Below are positions 1 through 11,546 of a DNA stretch of 64,000 nt, piece by piece. The notes under the pieces are model-generated. The model ran no database searches. It worked only from the letters and a program-made list of their open reading frames with translations, and was not told where the DNA came from. Location of the stretch: positions 20,863,760 through 20,927,759 of the forward strand of contig NC_091109.1 of the NCBI RefSeq assembly GCF_024713975.1. The letters run 5' to 3'. The translations under genes were made by a program, and so were the position numbers. Origin of the DNA: Paralichthys olivaceus. Taxonomy: Eukaryota > Chordata > Actinopteri > Pleuronectiformes > Paralichthyidae. The first letter of the stretch is position 1. Every line of letters begins with the position of its first letter.

Positions 1-3000
1 CTCAATATGTGAATTAAGCTTTTTAATGACAACGAATCCTGCATTGAAGTGGCAAAGAGTCACAAGAACCAAACTTAAAACCAGCTCAGCAAATGAATTT
101 CATTATTTCAAGGCTCATTATTGAACATGAGGGAGATTCTGGGACCAGCTCTGCATCACAGAAAGAGCAGCTCCTCATCTAATAATCCACTTTATCCTCT
201 TTTTTACACCAGGTCTTCTCCTCCTCTCCGTCATCACTGTACTTTTCACCAACACAAACAACCCAAGGCCACGACGCTGGTGAGTCACACTCACACAGAC
301 GTGTGTGAATGAGAGCAAAGTCAATGTTCATTCATTAAAAACAAAAAGGCTTTCCTTTGACGTCATCGGTCATAATCACACAGTTGTAGCAATTTCCAGA
401 AGGCGATGGTGCTTTATCTCCAGCGTCCCTGCCTCCGGGTAGCAGGCAGGCGGCTGATTGATGGGGGGCGAGGTGGCCTCTCTCAGGGACCAGTGTGCAG
501 TCGCTCACTCACCGTTAGTCACCGGCTCTCAGCCGTCTGAGCTGGAAATGTCTGACACCCACTGCGAAACCCCATGAACACACACACACACACACAGATC
601 AGATGAGGGAAACGAAGGTTAGAAATAAAACTTCACTGTTCTAAGAAGGAGGCGATAGAGGAACATAATGCTTTAGTGGAGTAAAGGTAAAACGTTCCTG
701 AAGGTAAATCTACCAGAGTTAAGTACAGGTACATTAGAAAGTACAATTATTAAGGCGTCCACATACTTTTGTCCTTGAACTGATGTTCAGGTGTTTATGA
801 ATCTAATGGATATTAGAAGAATAGAGATGGAATTAAATCCACATTACACATCAATAGTTAATTATCTTCAGACTGAGACTCGATAGATACTATGAAATAT
901 GAGAATTGATTAAAATGTTACACAGAATAATTTTTTTTATTCAGTTCATTTTTTCAGATTCTTTTGTCTTTTCATTTAATTTTAGTTTAGTTATTGAGTT
1001 TTATAGGAATTCATCATTTGCAGCAGTATTTGGCTGCAGTTACATTAAATGACCACTAGATGAAGACATTTATCCACTTATGCCATTGAACACAGAATCG
1101 AGTGCAATTGTTTTCATGGGAAACTTCAGGACCAGCCTGTGTGACGCTCCCATCACATTTATAACGCGTGTAGAGTGAGTGACTGCATGTCTTATCTTCA
1201 GGAGACCACAAAGAAAAAATACAAATATGTGTTCAAGCAGGTAGAGAAGAGAGAACAACACAGAGAGGGAGAAATGTCTGCAGCACAGTGACACCAATGC
1301 TTCGCTCCATCTTGGGGGCTGTGGTGCCCTGAACTACCACCAGGGCCCAGTGAGAGGAACCAGAATCCTGGACTGTACATCACCAGGATTTTACACCAGG
1401 AGCAGGTGAACAATGCATCGATTATGAGCAGAGCTTTGTTTTCATGGAACAAAAGACTTTAGTGAACTCAGAAGGTCTCATGATCTTTCCGGCTGAGACG
1501 AGGAGGAAATGAGAGACTGTGCAGCTTTGTCTGATGCACACTTCTGCTGTTGCTGTGTCAAGTTAAAATGTCTTTTTCAGGGATGAGCAGTTTCACAGTT
1601 CATCCTCCACAAAAGAAACAAGTCTGTGTGGTTTTGTCTTTCTTCCTTCAGAATGTCTTTTTAAAGTCCTGATATTTATGATAATCTGGAGCTGATGTGC
1701 CAAAATATGAAGTATTTCATTGTTTGTGTCGTATAACTTAACAAGATGCTCCACGTTCCTCATTTTAGAGCAGGCTACACAAAATATATAATAACAAAAC
1801 AAAGGGAACAGTTGACCAATGAAAAGACAAGTGAAGGAGTGAAGCCGTCCTGCTGTGACAACATAACAAATAAAGGTTCAAATTCTTGACAGATTTTCTT
1901 CTTCTAGTTTTGCTTTTAGAAGATATTCATCGAGATTCAAGTTTCTCCTGCAGAGCTAAAATATTTTTGCAGGTAAAACTCCTGCCTGACCTCTTTAACA
2001 CGGCTGAAACTCAAACCTCTGAGCGGCTCAGACTCACAACAGGTTTTGTTTGAGGTCAAAACACGAGTCTGGGTCCTGGGCCAGCATGACATTGCACTGG
2101 AGCCGCTTTCTTTTGAATGGCGTCTTTGTTTCCGTCACAGAGCCACAATAAAGACTTCGGTGGGATCCCCTTCCACCGCCTGTGAGACCAAGACCATAAC
2201 TTCCCCAGATCTGAGATGCCTGAGCGGTCTGCTGCACAGTCTGACACATGGTGGACAAACAGTTTGGAAATTATACATGACATAAAGTGAAATTGTGACA
2301 ATAGGCAAATTAAAGCAACACTATGTATCTGCTACTGAGCAACAGCGCCCCCTGCAGCCACACGTGGTATCGATCCTGATCCGTGGTTTCTCTCCGGCAC
2401 TAGAAGAGCCGCCGCAGTGTTTAACAGCTGCTGCACTTGTTTACTTTGAGTTATTTGTCCCGAGAGTTTCCCTCATTGATCCTCCAGGTAAACTTCAGAT
2501 AAATATACAGTGAGGAGAGGATGAGTCACCTCCTTTAATTGCACGTCTTCGTTGGTGTGACGTCAGCAGGATGTTAATTGGAGCGGTTTATGCAGTTTGT
2601 GCATGTGTTGTCGGAGGCTGGAGGCCTTATTGTGGACGGCAGCAGCTCTCCTGCTCAGTGGGAGAGTAATTAAGATACAGGGACGGTGATAGAGGAGCGT
2701 AGGCAGCTACAGCTGGTAATTATACTGTGGACCGCAGGTTTATTATTATCCTGTGTACTCAACTTTTCCTACATTTATCCTCCATATAATAAACTGCACA
2801 ACCACTTTTATAATATATTTTGTTCGTTGTCCCTTTTTCCTGGTGAACACATCTCAGATTTTTGTATTTTTTTATGAAAGTTGGGCACAGAGGCTGTTAA
2901 AAGATCCAAATATCACCACCTGCATTTGCTTTGACTCCCAGGAAACAATCTGAGCTACAGCTGCATTAATATGTCACAATTTACTTCAGGAGGGTCAAAG

Positions 3001-3600
3001 GTCAACTTTCCCTGCAACAAGAGAGGATGACCGAAGGTATGAAGAGTAAAAGATCCTCAGGTTGAATAAGGACTTTGAACACAAATTAGTTTATCATACT
3101 GTGAGATAACTGAACCACCAATATATTATGTTCCAAATATACCCACGAGTGAGTCACACTCAGTTTAGGTGCAGCGATCAAACGCAACATTTCTCCAACA
3201 AAGCCCAGGTTAAAAGAGATTCAACCCCTCGACCCCACCGGAGTAAGATGTGTCTGTGACGTGTAAACCTCTCAGAGTAATGAGTATTTAAGAGTATTTA
3301 AGTATTATTTTAGCATTAAAAACAAACAAAAAATGCTCAAAATACTCACATACTAGATTATAAAACACAAAAAGATTAAGAAGGAGACATTTCCTGGAAA
3401 TAAAACAGTACCTTCAGTTTTTCAGTTAAGAAAGTGAAACACAATATCTGAAAATAAAAATAAATAAAGATTAGTACATTTAATGTCACGTGATAAGAAA
3501 AGAGAGAAGGTGAAATGCTGTCCACACGATAATACAAACTAAAGTAAGACGTCCTCACGGAGAAACACGTGGTGCTGGTCTCTCTGCGCCCCTGGATGTA
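1..3600. other. Non-coding flank upstream of anxa13
   Basis: No exon could be supported on either strand. The open frames are short and show no family resemblance or paired splice signals. The stretch holds a short CA run near 577-595, AT-rich sequence around 900-1000, and a probable dispersed-repeat remnant near 2317-2420. The last part, towards 3600, presumably contains the anxa13 promoter. I see no RNA gene. Confidence 0.6.
2317..2420. repeat. Probable dispersed teleost repeat fragment
   Basis: The stretch starting with TTAAAGCAACACTATGTA and containing AGCGCCCCCTGCAG resembles the edge of a dispersed element that I recall from percomorph genomes. Only one copy is visible here, so the assignment rests on memory of the family rather than on an internal comparison. 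Confidence 0.35.
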
Positions 3601-3757
3601 AATGGTTAACCCGGCTGTGGTGACGTCACGCTCTGGTTGCTGCAGGCTCGGGCCGCAGTTTGGTGAGAAGAGGTCTGAGCAACTAACCAACCAAACTAAC
3701 TAGTCCTCCAGTCTCCACCGACCGAGCACCAGCTGCTGGATCCACCCGATCGACGAC
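3600..3757 (+). promoter_or_regulatory. anxa13: Probable anxa13 proximal promoter and 5' UTR
   Basis: This segment lies directly upstream of the anxa13 start codon and contains the 5' UTR, including a run that reads CTAACCAACCAAACTAACTAG. A cAMP-response-like TGACGTCA is present near 3620-3627 (GTGACGTCACG). No TATA box at a convincing position was seen, and the transcription start is not defined by the sequence. Confidence 0.35.
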
Positions 3758-6700
3758 ATGGGAAACTGTCAGGTAACATTGGCTCAAAGATTTTTACGCG
3801 TCAGACGCACCGATGAGAAATAACGATGATAATTAAATCTGAGCCGATCAGCGGATCAGAGTGTGATCGATGCTTTAGACGTTGATCCAGTCGATCTCCA
3901 GGATTCACGTGAGACTCTGTGGATTTAATGTGCAGACAAATATCAGGCTGCATGAATCGCCACCGTGACTTGCGCACTTTGCGTAATGGACCGAACGACC
4001 GCAGTGGCTGTGTTCGCCCTCAAGTTACTGCGCAAAGAGAGAAAACCCAGATAAATTCATTTTATCGCGGCGGGATTTAAAGTGTTAACGTTTCATATAA
4101 ACTGGGTTTTGTGTTTTATCCTTATTATTTTACTACTAAAACGACCGTGGGACAGAACACTGTGTTTGGTTTTACGCAGAGCAGAGGAGGAGCCACTCCC
4201 CTGCGGAATTCATCACTGCTCCGTTAGACTAGAGCCGATATGAATGTGTGTGTGTGTGTGTGTGTGTGTGTTTGTTTTGCAAGAGTGAGACTGCAAGAGG
4301 TTAAAAACAAATTAAAACAAATCCAGCTCCGGCCCCTTTTCTAGTGTTTTCATATATTATTGTATCATATTAGAATAAATGGTACATTAAAGTTGTTTTT
4401 CATATCAACACAGAGATCGTTTTAGCTTCAAGCATGAAACTTCACATTGATCCTATTATTGTAAATTGAGAAACGTTTCCTGCTCTTCTCTGTTGTCATC
4501 GATGTATTTCCATTGTGTGGACCCTTGAAATCTCCTCTCAGACCCTTGTTGGCCCCTGAGCCGCACTTTGATTCTCGCTGGCATTCGTTGAGCCCCCACC
4601 AAGTTTGTTTAAAGACCTCCGGCCCTGGATTCCACAACTGAAGCATTGTGTAACGGTCCTCCCCTCCCCCCACGGGCCAGCTGCTCCTGTCATGGCACGA
4701 ATCCCTGTGAACTTAATTTAGACGGAGATTATATTGATTCAATCACTGGTTTGAGCTTCAGAGTTTATGAACGTAACGGCCGTCTTTTGTCTCCTCAGCC
4801 AACAATCGTGCCTTACGAGGACTTTGATGTCATAGCGGACATCAAGGCCATCCGCAAAGCCTGCAAAGGGATCGGTAAGTTGGGAATACGTTTGGTTTCA
4901 CAACTTTGAGTTTCACTTGCAAATTAAATTGTTTATTCTTCTTCTGCATCTGTTTGTGTTTCCTTTTTCAGGAACTGATGAACAGGCCATTATTGACATC
5001 CTGGCAAACCGCTGCTGCTTTCAGCGGCAGGAAATTAAACAGGCTTATTTTGACAAGTATGACGACGTAAGTGTGACTCAGCAACACAGACTGATATTAT
5101 ATATTATATATTACTAAGCACTAACTAGAGCGTAAACCTCCATCAAGGCCCAACGGCCCCCCCCCCATGAAACCACATTTACATCCACGAGATACAAAAA
5201 TATGTAAATTCCCTCTTGCAATGTTTATGATCGCATCTGTATCAGACAAATGGACATGAGTGAAAACATAACGTCCTGTGTCTCTGCGTCAGGAGCTGGC
5301 GGACGTGTTGAAAAGCGAGTTGAGTGGAAACTTTGAGAAGGCCATCCTCGCCATGCTGGACCCGCCCGTCATCTACGCCGTGAAGGAGCTGAGGAAGGCG
5401 ATGAAGGGGGCGGGAACAGACGAAGACGTCCTGGTGGAAATCCTCTGCACCGCTACGAACGCTGCAAGTTGCAAATTAGCACGTTTTGTAAACGAAATAA
5501 AGATTGAACCAGTGACATGCAAGTTAAGACATTTACAGACATCTAACTTTATATTTGTTGTGTTTGCATCAGGACATCGCCATGTTCAAGGAATGCTACT
5601 TTCAGGGTAAGACTAAACCTCACATTCATGAACATGTGGATTAATGTCTTGTTTCCCATCCCTGTGTCATGAACTCTGGAAAACTGGGGAAGTTGACTCA
5701 TTAGATTCCCACATAAGAGACATTCAGACACTATTCTTGTCCCTGAAGAACAGTCACACTTTGTTTAGTCAAGGCCCACCCTGCTGTGACTTCCTGTTTC
5801 ACGATGACATCTGAGCTTATCGCTGCATTAATTAAGGATTTCCCAAAGTCTTGGCTTTTTCCTCCCCCCCTTAAATTATACAAAAGCATCAGCACAATCT
5901 TTGAATAAATTGCAATTACACCAGTTTCTCTCTGCCATGTTGCACCGATGCATTCTGGATAAGAAGCTGAAATGACTCTAATCTAATCATAGCTTAGACG
6001 AGGTCGTCTGTGAGGGTTTGTTTGATAACTAGGCTGCGTCCTGCTGCTGCATGAATCATGTCGGTTTGAGAATGGTGCCGCGAGTCAGAGTGCGAAGTAC
6101 AGAAATAAAGCCACAGTCCACAGCGGTAGTTATAGCAGTAGTCTGTATTTATAATGAGTTTTTCTGGTGTTGACGTGTGATTTAAGACAGAAAACAGACC
6201 GACCTGGAAAGTGGGACAATTATTAACGTAAACAAACAGGACTGGTTGAAGAGAGTTACACATTAAGAGCAAGATTCACTGAATGAGTATCTGTTGGCCT
6301 CGACTTTAAATACTCACATGTCAAATAAACAGAATGAATCTTGTTTATTTTTGTCATTATATTTGTTTCTCTTGTTTTTTATTGTCAGTGCATGAACGGG
6401 ATCTAGAAGCAGATATCGAGGGCGACACGAGCGGAGACGTGAGAAACCTCCTCACTGCTCTGCTGCAGGTGAGCCGCTCCACTCTGTAACTTAACTCCTC
6501 CCATCTGTGCCGGCATCTGAAATGGAGCTCACTCTCCCTGTGCCCAGTTATGCCCTATGAACCCCCCCCGACACACACACACACACACACTCACACTCAT
6601 AGACACACAGCAGATTCAGTTGCATGAGTCAGACACAAAGTTTTCATGAAGCTGCAAAAACCTCTACTTCTAAATCTAGGGCAACAGAGACGAGAGCTAC

Positions 6701-7686
6701 GAGGTGGACGAAGAGCTCGCCGAACAAGATGCTACTTCCCTGATTGAGGTAACGTTTCCTCTGCAGCACGTCGTCACAGATTTGCAGATTGGTGGATAAT
6801 GAAAGTAATAATCTGTGTCAGGCTGGTGAGGAACGCTTCGGGACAGACGAGTCCACCTTCAGCTACATTCTGGCCTCCAGAAACTACCTGCAGCTCCAGG
6901 CCACATTCAAGATATATGAGCAGGTCGGTTTGAGTGTCGCTGCGTCTGCAGAGTATCAGTTGATATGGCTGAGACATGTCGTCTCCAGCATGTGTGAATT
7001 AAACAGGGATCATTTGTACTGTACTTTCCCTGAGGGCCTCAGTGTCCTGAACATTTTTAATGACCTTGTCTCACATTTTGATAAATTACTAATCGCTATA
7101 CGTAAAACTGAAGGAACATGTGGAGCTGGAAAATGAAACGTCACCACTTTATCTTCACACTTTGTCCACACAGCTCTCGGGGACTGAAATCCTGGACGCC
7201 ATCGAGAACGAGACTTCTGGGACACTGAAGAAATGCTACATCGCTCTTGGTTAGTGGGAAATACAAAGTGTTGCATGAGGAGGTGCTGTAGTAAACTGCT
7301 GAGGAGTTTAATGAAACCTGTTCCTCCGTCCTCACAGTGAGAGTCGCTAAGAATCCTCAGCTCTACTTCGCCAGGCGTCTGAACAAGGCGATGAAAGGAG
7401 CCGGCACCGATGAGGACACACTCATACGCATCATCGTGTGTCGCTCTGAGGTCGGATACGGATTCAATCCTGAAACACATTCAGAAATCTCTGCACAGAT
7501 TTTAACCCGTGTAGAGACGATTGCATCTGCCCCTCGTCCTCTAATGGTTTTTCCCTCTGTCTGCAGTTTGACCTTGAGACCATCAAAGACATGTACCTGG
7601 AGAAGTACGACGTGTCCCTGAAGGACGCCCTGAGGGACGAGTGCGGCGGCGACTTTAAACGCCTCCTCCTGGCCATCTGCCACTGA
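3758..7686 (+). CDS. anxa13: Annexin A13, 11 coding exons, 316 aa
   Basis: Coding exons: 3758-3772, 4799-4874, 4972-5066, 5293-5463, 5573-5606, 6389-6468, 6680-6748, 6822-6923, 7174-7249, 7338-7450, 7567-7686. They sum to 951 nt (316 aa plus stop), the same length as mammalian annexin A13. Annexins bind acidic phospholipids through Ca2+; A13 acts at epithelial membranes. All four repeats are present. Type II Ca2+ sites are seen in repeat 1 (G29-x-G31-T32, cap E71), repeat 2 (G101-x-G103-T104, cap D143), repeat 4 (G260-x-G262-T263, cap E302), and in a degenerate form in repeat 3 (R-F-G187-T188, cap E227). The short N-terminus begins MGNCQ. Gly2 is the expected myristoylation site, typical of A13, and Cys4 could also be acylated. 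The start is fixed by this myristoylation context. Intron 4 needs a GC donor at 5464; all other introns are GT-AG. Confidence 0.95.
4245..4271. repeat. (TG)n microsatellite in anxa13 intron 1
   Basis: A nearly perfect TG dinucleotide run of about 27 bp in the first intron of anxa13. Confidence 0.9.
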
Positions 7687-9093
7687 GAGACGCCGGCAGA
7701 GCGTCGGAGGTGAAAGACGGAGACGGCAGAGGAAGTTTGTCCCAACGTCGCTGCTGTTCTCTGTCCAACAAACTAACAAACACTCCTCGGCCTCCGTGTG
7801 ACGCCGTGTGGGGAGCAGGAGGGGGGAGGTGATGGGAGAACTAACCCGGCTCATGTCTTGAGTGAATGTTGGTGGCTCTGTGTTTTTTAACTTTTATTTT
7901 CACAGATATCGAAGTAAATTTCCTTTTTCTATAACTGTGTCCGTCAATCGCTGCCAGTTTCATAGTCTGTTTTTAACCTTTCACTTCTTAACACCTTTTC
8001 CAGCATTTACACAGTGACGAGTTATTTTCAGTCACTTTAAAACAAGCACCGAGTTTATACAGGTTCTTCAGGCTGATGCAATAGTACCGATTTGATTTAA
8101 GACTTGATAGAATTAATGTGATCTAAAGCTAAAGCCAGAGTTCGTCTTGCTGCTGCAAATATAACAACTACAGAGGAGTTTTAAAGAAATGAGAAGACTG
8201 TTTTTTATTTGCATATATTAGACAAATATGTCTAAATCGAAACAATTTAGTCAATGATTACGTTTCACCTGCTTTTATAAAATCGAATAACGAATCAAAA
8301 CCAAATTAACAAAACAGATCTTTTAAATTATTTAACCTGCACTTTGACCTTTTAGTTTGGTCCATGTCATGGCCAGTCATCCATCCTTAAACACAATCTC
8401 TGTCCTGACCCTAATACTCTCCCATTACTCACAAACATACTATAGTGTTACATTATTAAAAGTATTATCCCGTCTCATACAAACTAATTCTTCGTCAGTG
8501 CTTTATTTTTTTGGGGCCATTTTCTTCCCCCTCCAACCCGACTGTTAAACTTTCCCTGCTGTTAAAACGATTGAAGCTTTGAACTGAAGAAATGTGAACG
8601 TGTGTTTTGAGGAATATCTGCTGGGATCATGAAGGATATGAGATGTTATGCAATTGGATTCTCGTCTTCACAGCAGAGAAATCAGATGAAATATTTTATT
8701 AGTTGCTTATTGAGAGAAACTATATATTGATTTACGATATGTTGCATTTTTACCCAGTAAAACTATAAAAAACTTGACAAATCCAAATACACCTCATTTT
8801 TTATTTTATTTACGTCTAACACAGTCGATGTTTTAATATTTAACATTATTTAGCGGACTGTTTCACGTAGGCCAGAGGTTAAATACAAGAGGAGAAACCT
8901 GCTTTAACATCTGGACAGTCTGATGTCATGTCTGTTTCTTTTATGTCTACACAAGGCAGCTGAGATTTGTTGAAATGACCACTATTTTAAACAGTTAGCA
9001 AAAAGCTGAGTAGAGACTCAAGTAAATGACGTCAGTGTGGTCGTGGGTTTGGTGTTTTCCTCTCTGTAGCCAAAGATTATTAGTTTAACTGCA

Positions 9094-9099
9094 AATAAA
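9094..9099 (+). terminator. anxa13: Candidate poly(A) signal of anxa13
   Basis: AATAAA is followed within about 20-40 bp by a GT-rich stretch (CTTGTTGTGTTTTC). It would give a 3' UTR of about 1.4 kb after the stop at 7686, which contains no other gene. It is the best-placed signal seen, but an earlier site cannot be excluded. Confidence 0.45.
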
Positions 9100-9694
9100 A
9101 GGCTTGTAACATCATCATGTCTCGGCCTTGTTGTGTTTTCACCCCCGTTGATTAATATATTTGGTGTTTTGTTCGACTGTTGGTTTGTTTTTCAGCAGGA
9201 TCACCAACAAAAACCTCTGGACATTGTGGTGGAAACCTGAAAAATCCTGAGATCAACTTTGTCTTTTGAGAGTTTTATTAACTTGAGTTTCCACTACAAC
9301 AGATTTCTCTGTAACTAAGGCCAAGAATGAACTTGTTCTTCTTTTACTTTCCTTGACATTGCAATGGAATATGACATTCTTCAATTTTAAATCTCCAATA
9401 GAATTAAGCCCCAGTGAACTGTTGGTTTAAAAATATAGTACAAGTAAATAAAGAAGTATGAAATAGAAATATTATACTTTTTGGAATTTAAAAAGAAAGA
9501 AGCAAATTTACATTTAGTGGGATTAATTCTTATGTAAAATGGTTAAAGTAAATAATACTAGAATTTCCAAAATTAAGTCTTTATACTCTGATGAATCAAT
9601 ATAAAGAATAAACAACAAGCAGTATTTTGTGAGAATTGTCCTTTGGCACAGTGGGGAGAATTACGAGCTTTTTTTGTAGCACCTGAAGGCATCT

Positions 9695-9730
9695 TCCCCT
9701 CCCTCCCTCCCTCTCTCCCTCTCTCTCTCA
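9695..9730. repeat. (CCCT)n / (CT)n pyrimidine tract
   Basis: A run of CCCT units passing into CT units, about 36 bp of pure or nearly pure pyrimidines on the + strand. Confidence 0.85.
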
Positions 9731-9798
9731 TTCTTCCTCCACTCGTCTGTTTATTTTGGTGATAAACGGTGAATTAAGATTCATTCTCCATCTTCCAG

Positions 9799-9849
9799 AG
9801 GCGCAGGGACGTTCCAGGTGTTAGTCTGATCCCCTGGACTCTGCTGAAG
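9799..9849 (+). other. Possible untranslated 5' exon of ccdc106
   Basis: A 51-bp segment is bounded upstream by a pyrimidine-rich acceptor (CATTCTCCATCTTCCAG) and downstream by a strong donor (AAG|GTACGT). It lies 1.7 kb before the first coding exon of ccdc106, whose own upstream acceptor needs a partner. This rests on splice-signal quality alone and may be chance. Confidence 0.25.
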
Positions 9850-10334
9850 GTACGTGGCTCTCTCTGTTCCTCTGCCTTTGTTGCTCCTTTTCTCTGGTAA
9901 TTACAGTCATTAGCATCCATCTTGGTGGGAGATAATTAAATCCACTGCAAGGAGAAATGGTTCGCCCCTCTGCAGCCCAATAACACGGCTCCTCTACATG
10001 CATCATCTAAGGTTTAGAACTTATGTCATTGCAAATATGCAATGTTTTAAATTTCCCTCACAGAGTTTGAGTGACAGGTGATAAACCTGCAGACCTGAGC
10101 TGCTGCACCTAATCCCCAGATATTTTAAGATGGAAAGTTTATTCTCAGATTGCAGCATTTGATGCACATTGCAGAACTTCCCACGCTGTGTCAGGTGCAG
10201 ATTAATCACTGCAGCACTCACTCCTTCATTGTGTTTGGACGCTGCAGCAACATGCACATGTCACCAGTCCATGCAGCATCATCACCATGGAAACATCCAG
10301 AGAAGCCATGATGGACACTTCCTGCAACAACAGC

Positions 10335-10440
10335 AACTCGATCAACTGCTCTACTACTGTAACTACTACTGTATCTGCTACACTACTTCTAATACTACTA
10401 ATCTACTTGTATAACTACCATACTGCTACTTTACTACATG
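10335..10440. repeat. Degenerate CTA/ACT trinucleotide repeat
   Basis: Imperfect reiteration of CTACTA/ACTACT units (for example CTCTACTACTGTAACTACTACTG) over about 100 bp, interrupted by substitutions. Confidence 0.6.
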
Positions 10441-11546
10441 TTGGTTCTCGGGGTTGAGATATTGAACCCACTTTTATCAAGCACCTGAATAGAAACCTCT
10501 GATATTATGTGAATCAAAAGTCAGACAGCACAGACAGGCCACCCCTCTTTATAGAAATGTTACGTAGACAAACGTCTCAATCATTAACTGTGAGTTAACA
10601 TTCATTAACCATTAAACTCACTTGACTTCATGCTCCGTGATTCCAGCGTCAGTTATTCAGTATCTACAAAACTGCATCTTTTAAAACACGTCACTGTTTC
10701 TCAGACCAAGTGCACAACTTACAAGTCGTGGAAACAAATGACAGGGTTCATGTCTCCACACGCTGAGACCTCTTGATGTTTGATTCCACTGAACTTTTGA
10801 AGCAGACACCGTCATTAAATTGAGAAACAGCAAATAAGAAGAATCCTCAGTGGAACAGGAAGGAGCCTCTTATTGATGTTTACATGTTTTTCTGTTCATG
10901 TGAAATAAAGCTTTAATGAGAACCTGCATTAAATCAAGAATCATACAACATATTATATTTCTTTGTTTTTCCTGGTGGTTTACTGTAAATTCCAAATAAC
11001 TACTGCTGTTTATTTTATTATATAAAATACATTTTATGAAATGATTTTACTTCTCACAGTGTAGCCATGAAACAAATGAACTCCATAGAATTGTGTAGAA
11101 TATAAACACAGAGGAAATGTTGACGTAGCATCTTTATAATTACAAGATCTATATTTCATAAATCTCTTAATTACTGGATACAAATCTCATAATTACAAGA
11201 TTTGAACTTGTCGTCATGGCGACAGCTTTAGTCAGACTTCACGTCCTGCCAGCTGTTGACAGCAAACGACGGAGCAGCGCGAGTCGTCGACGTTTCCGTT
11301 TTTGTTGCGATATAGTAACTTTAACTTTTGTACACTATATATTTAGAAATGCTAACAGATTAAAAACACAAATACGTTTTATAATTAATCAGAATACTTC
11401 ATTGGGAGGATTAAAAAATACATTTATAGGTCTTTGGAGTGACAGTCCTGATTTTTGACAGTGAAATACTAATAGTACACAATCTTTCTCCTCGATCACT
11501 GAAACCGAATTCTTTCTTCATTTTCTTCTTCCCCAGGTTTGAGGAG

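Larger units (their letters stand above)
9100..11536. other. Intergenic / upstream region of ccdc106
   Basis: No protein-coding exon was recognised. The region holds a CCCT/CT pyrimidine tract (9695-9730), a possible 51-bp untranslated exon (9799-9849), a degenerate CTA/ACT trinucleotide stretch (about 10335-10440), and a CpG-rich patch (about 11210-11310) just after an AT-rich stretch with TCTCATAATTACAAGAT-like sequence. The splice acceptor at 11535-11536 just upstream of the ccdc106 start implies at least one untranslated exon here or further upstream. Confidence 0.5.

Noticed and set aside
7010-7854. Long - strand open frames over the anxa13 3' exons
   Set aside because: They overlap well-supported annexin exons in antisense and show no domain of their own.
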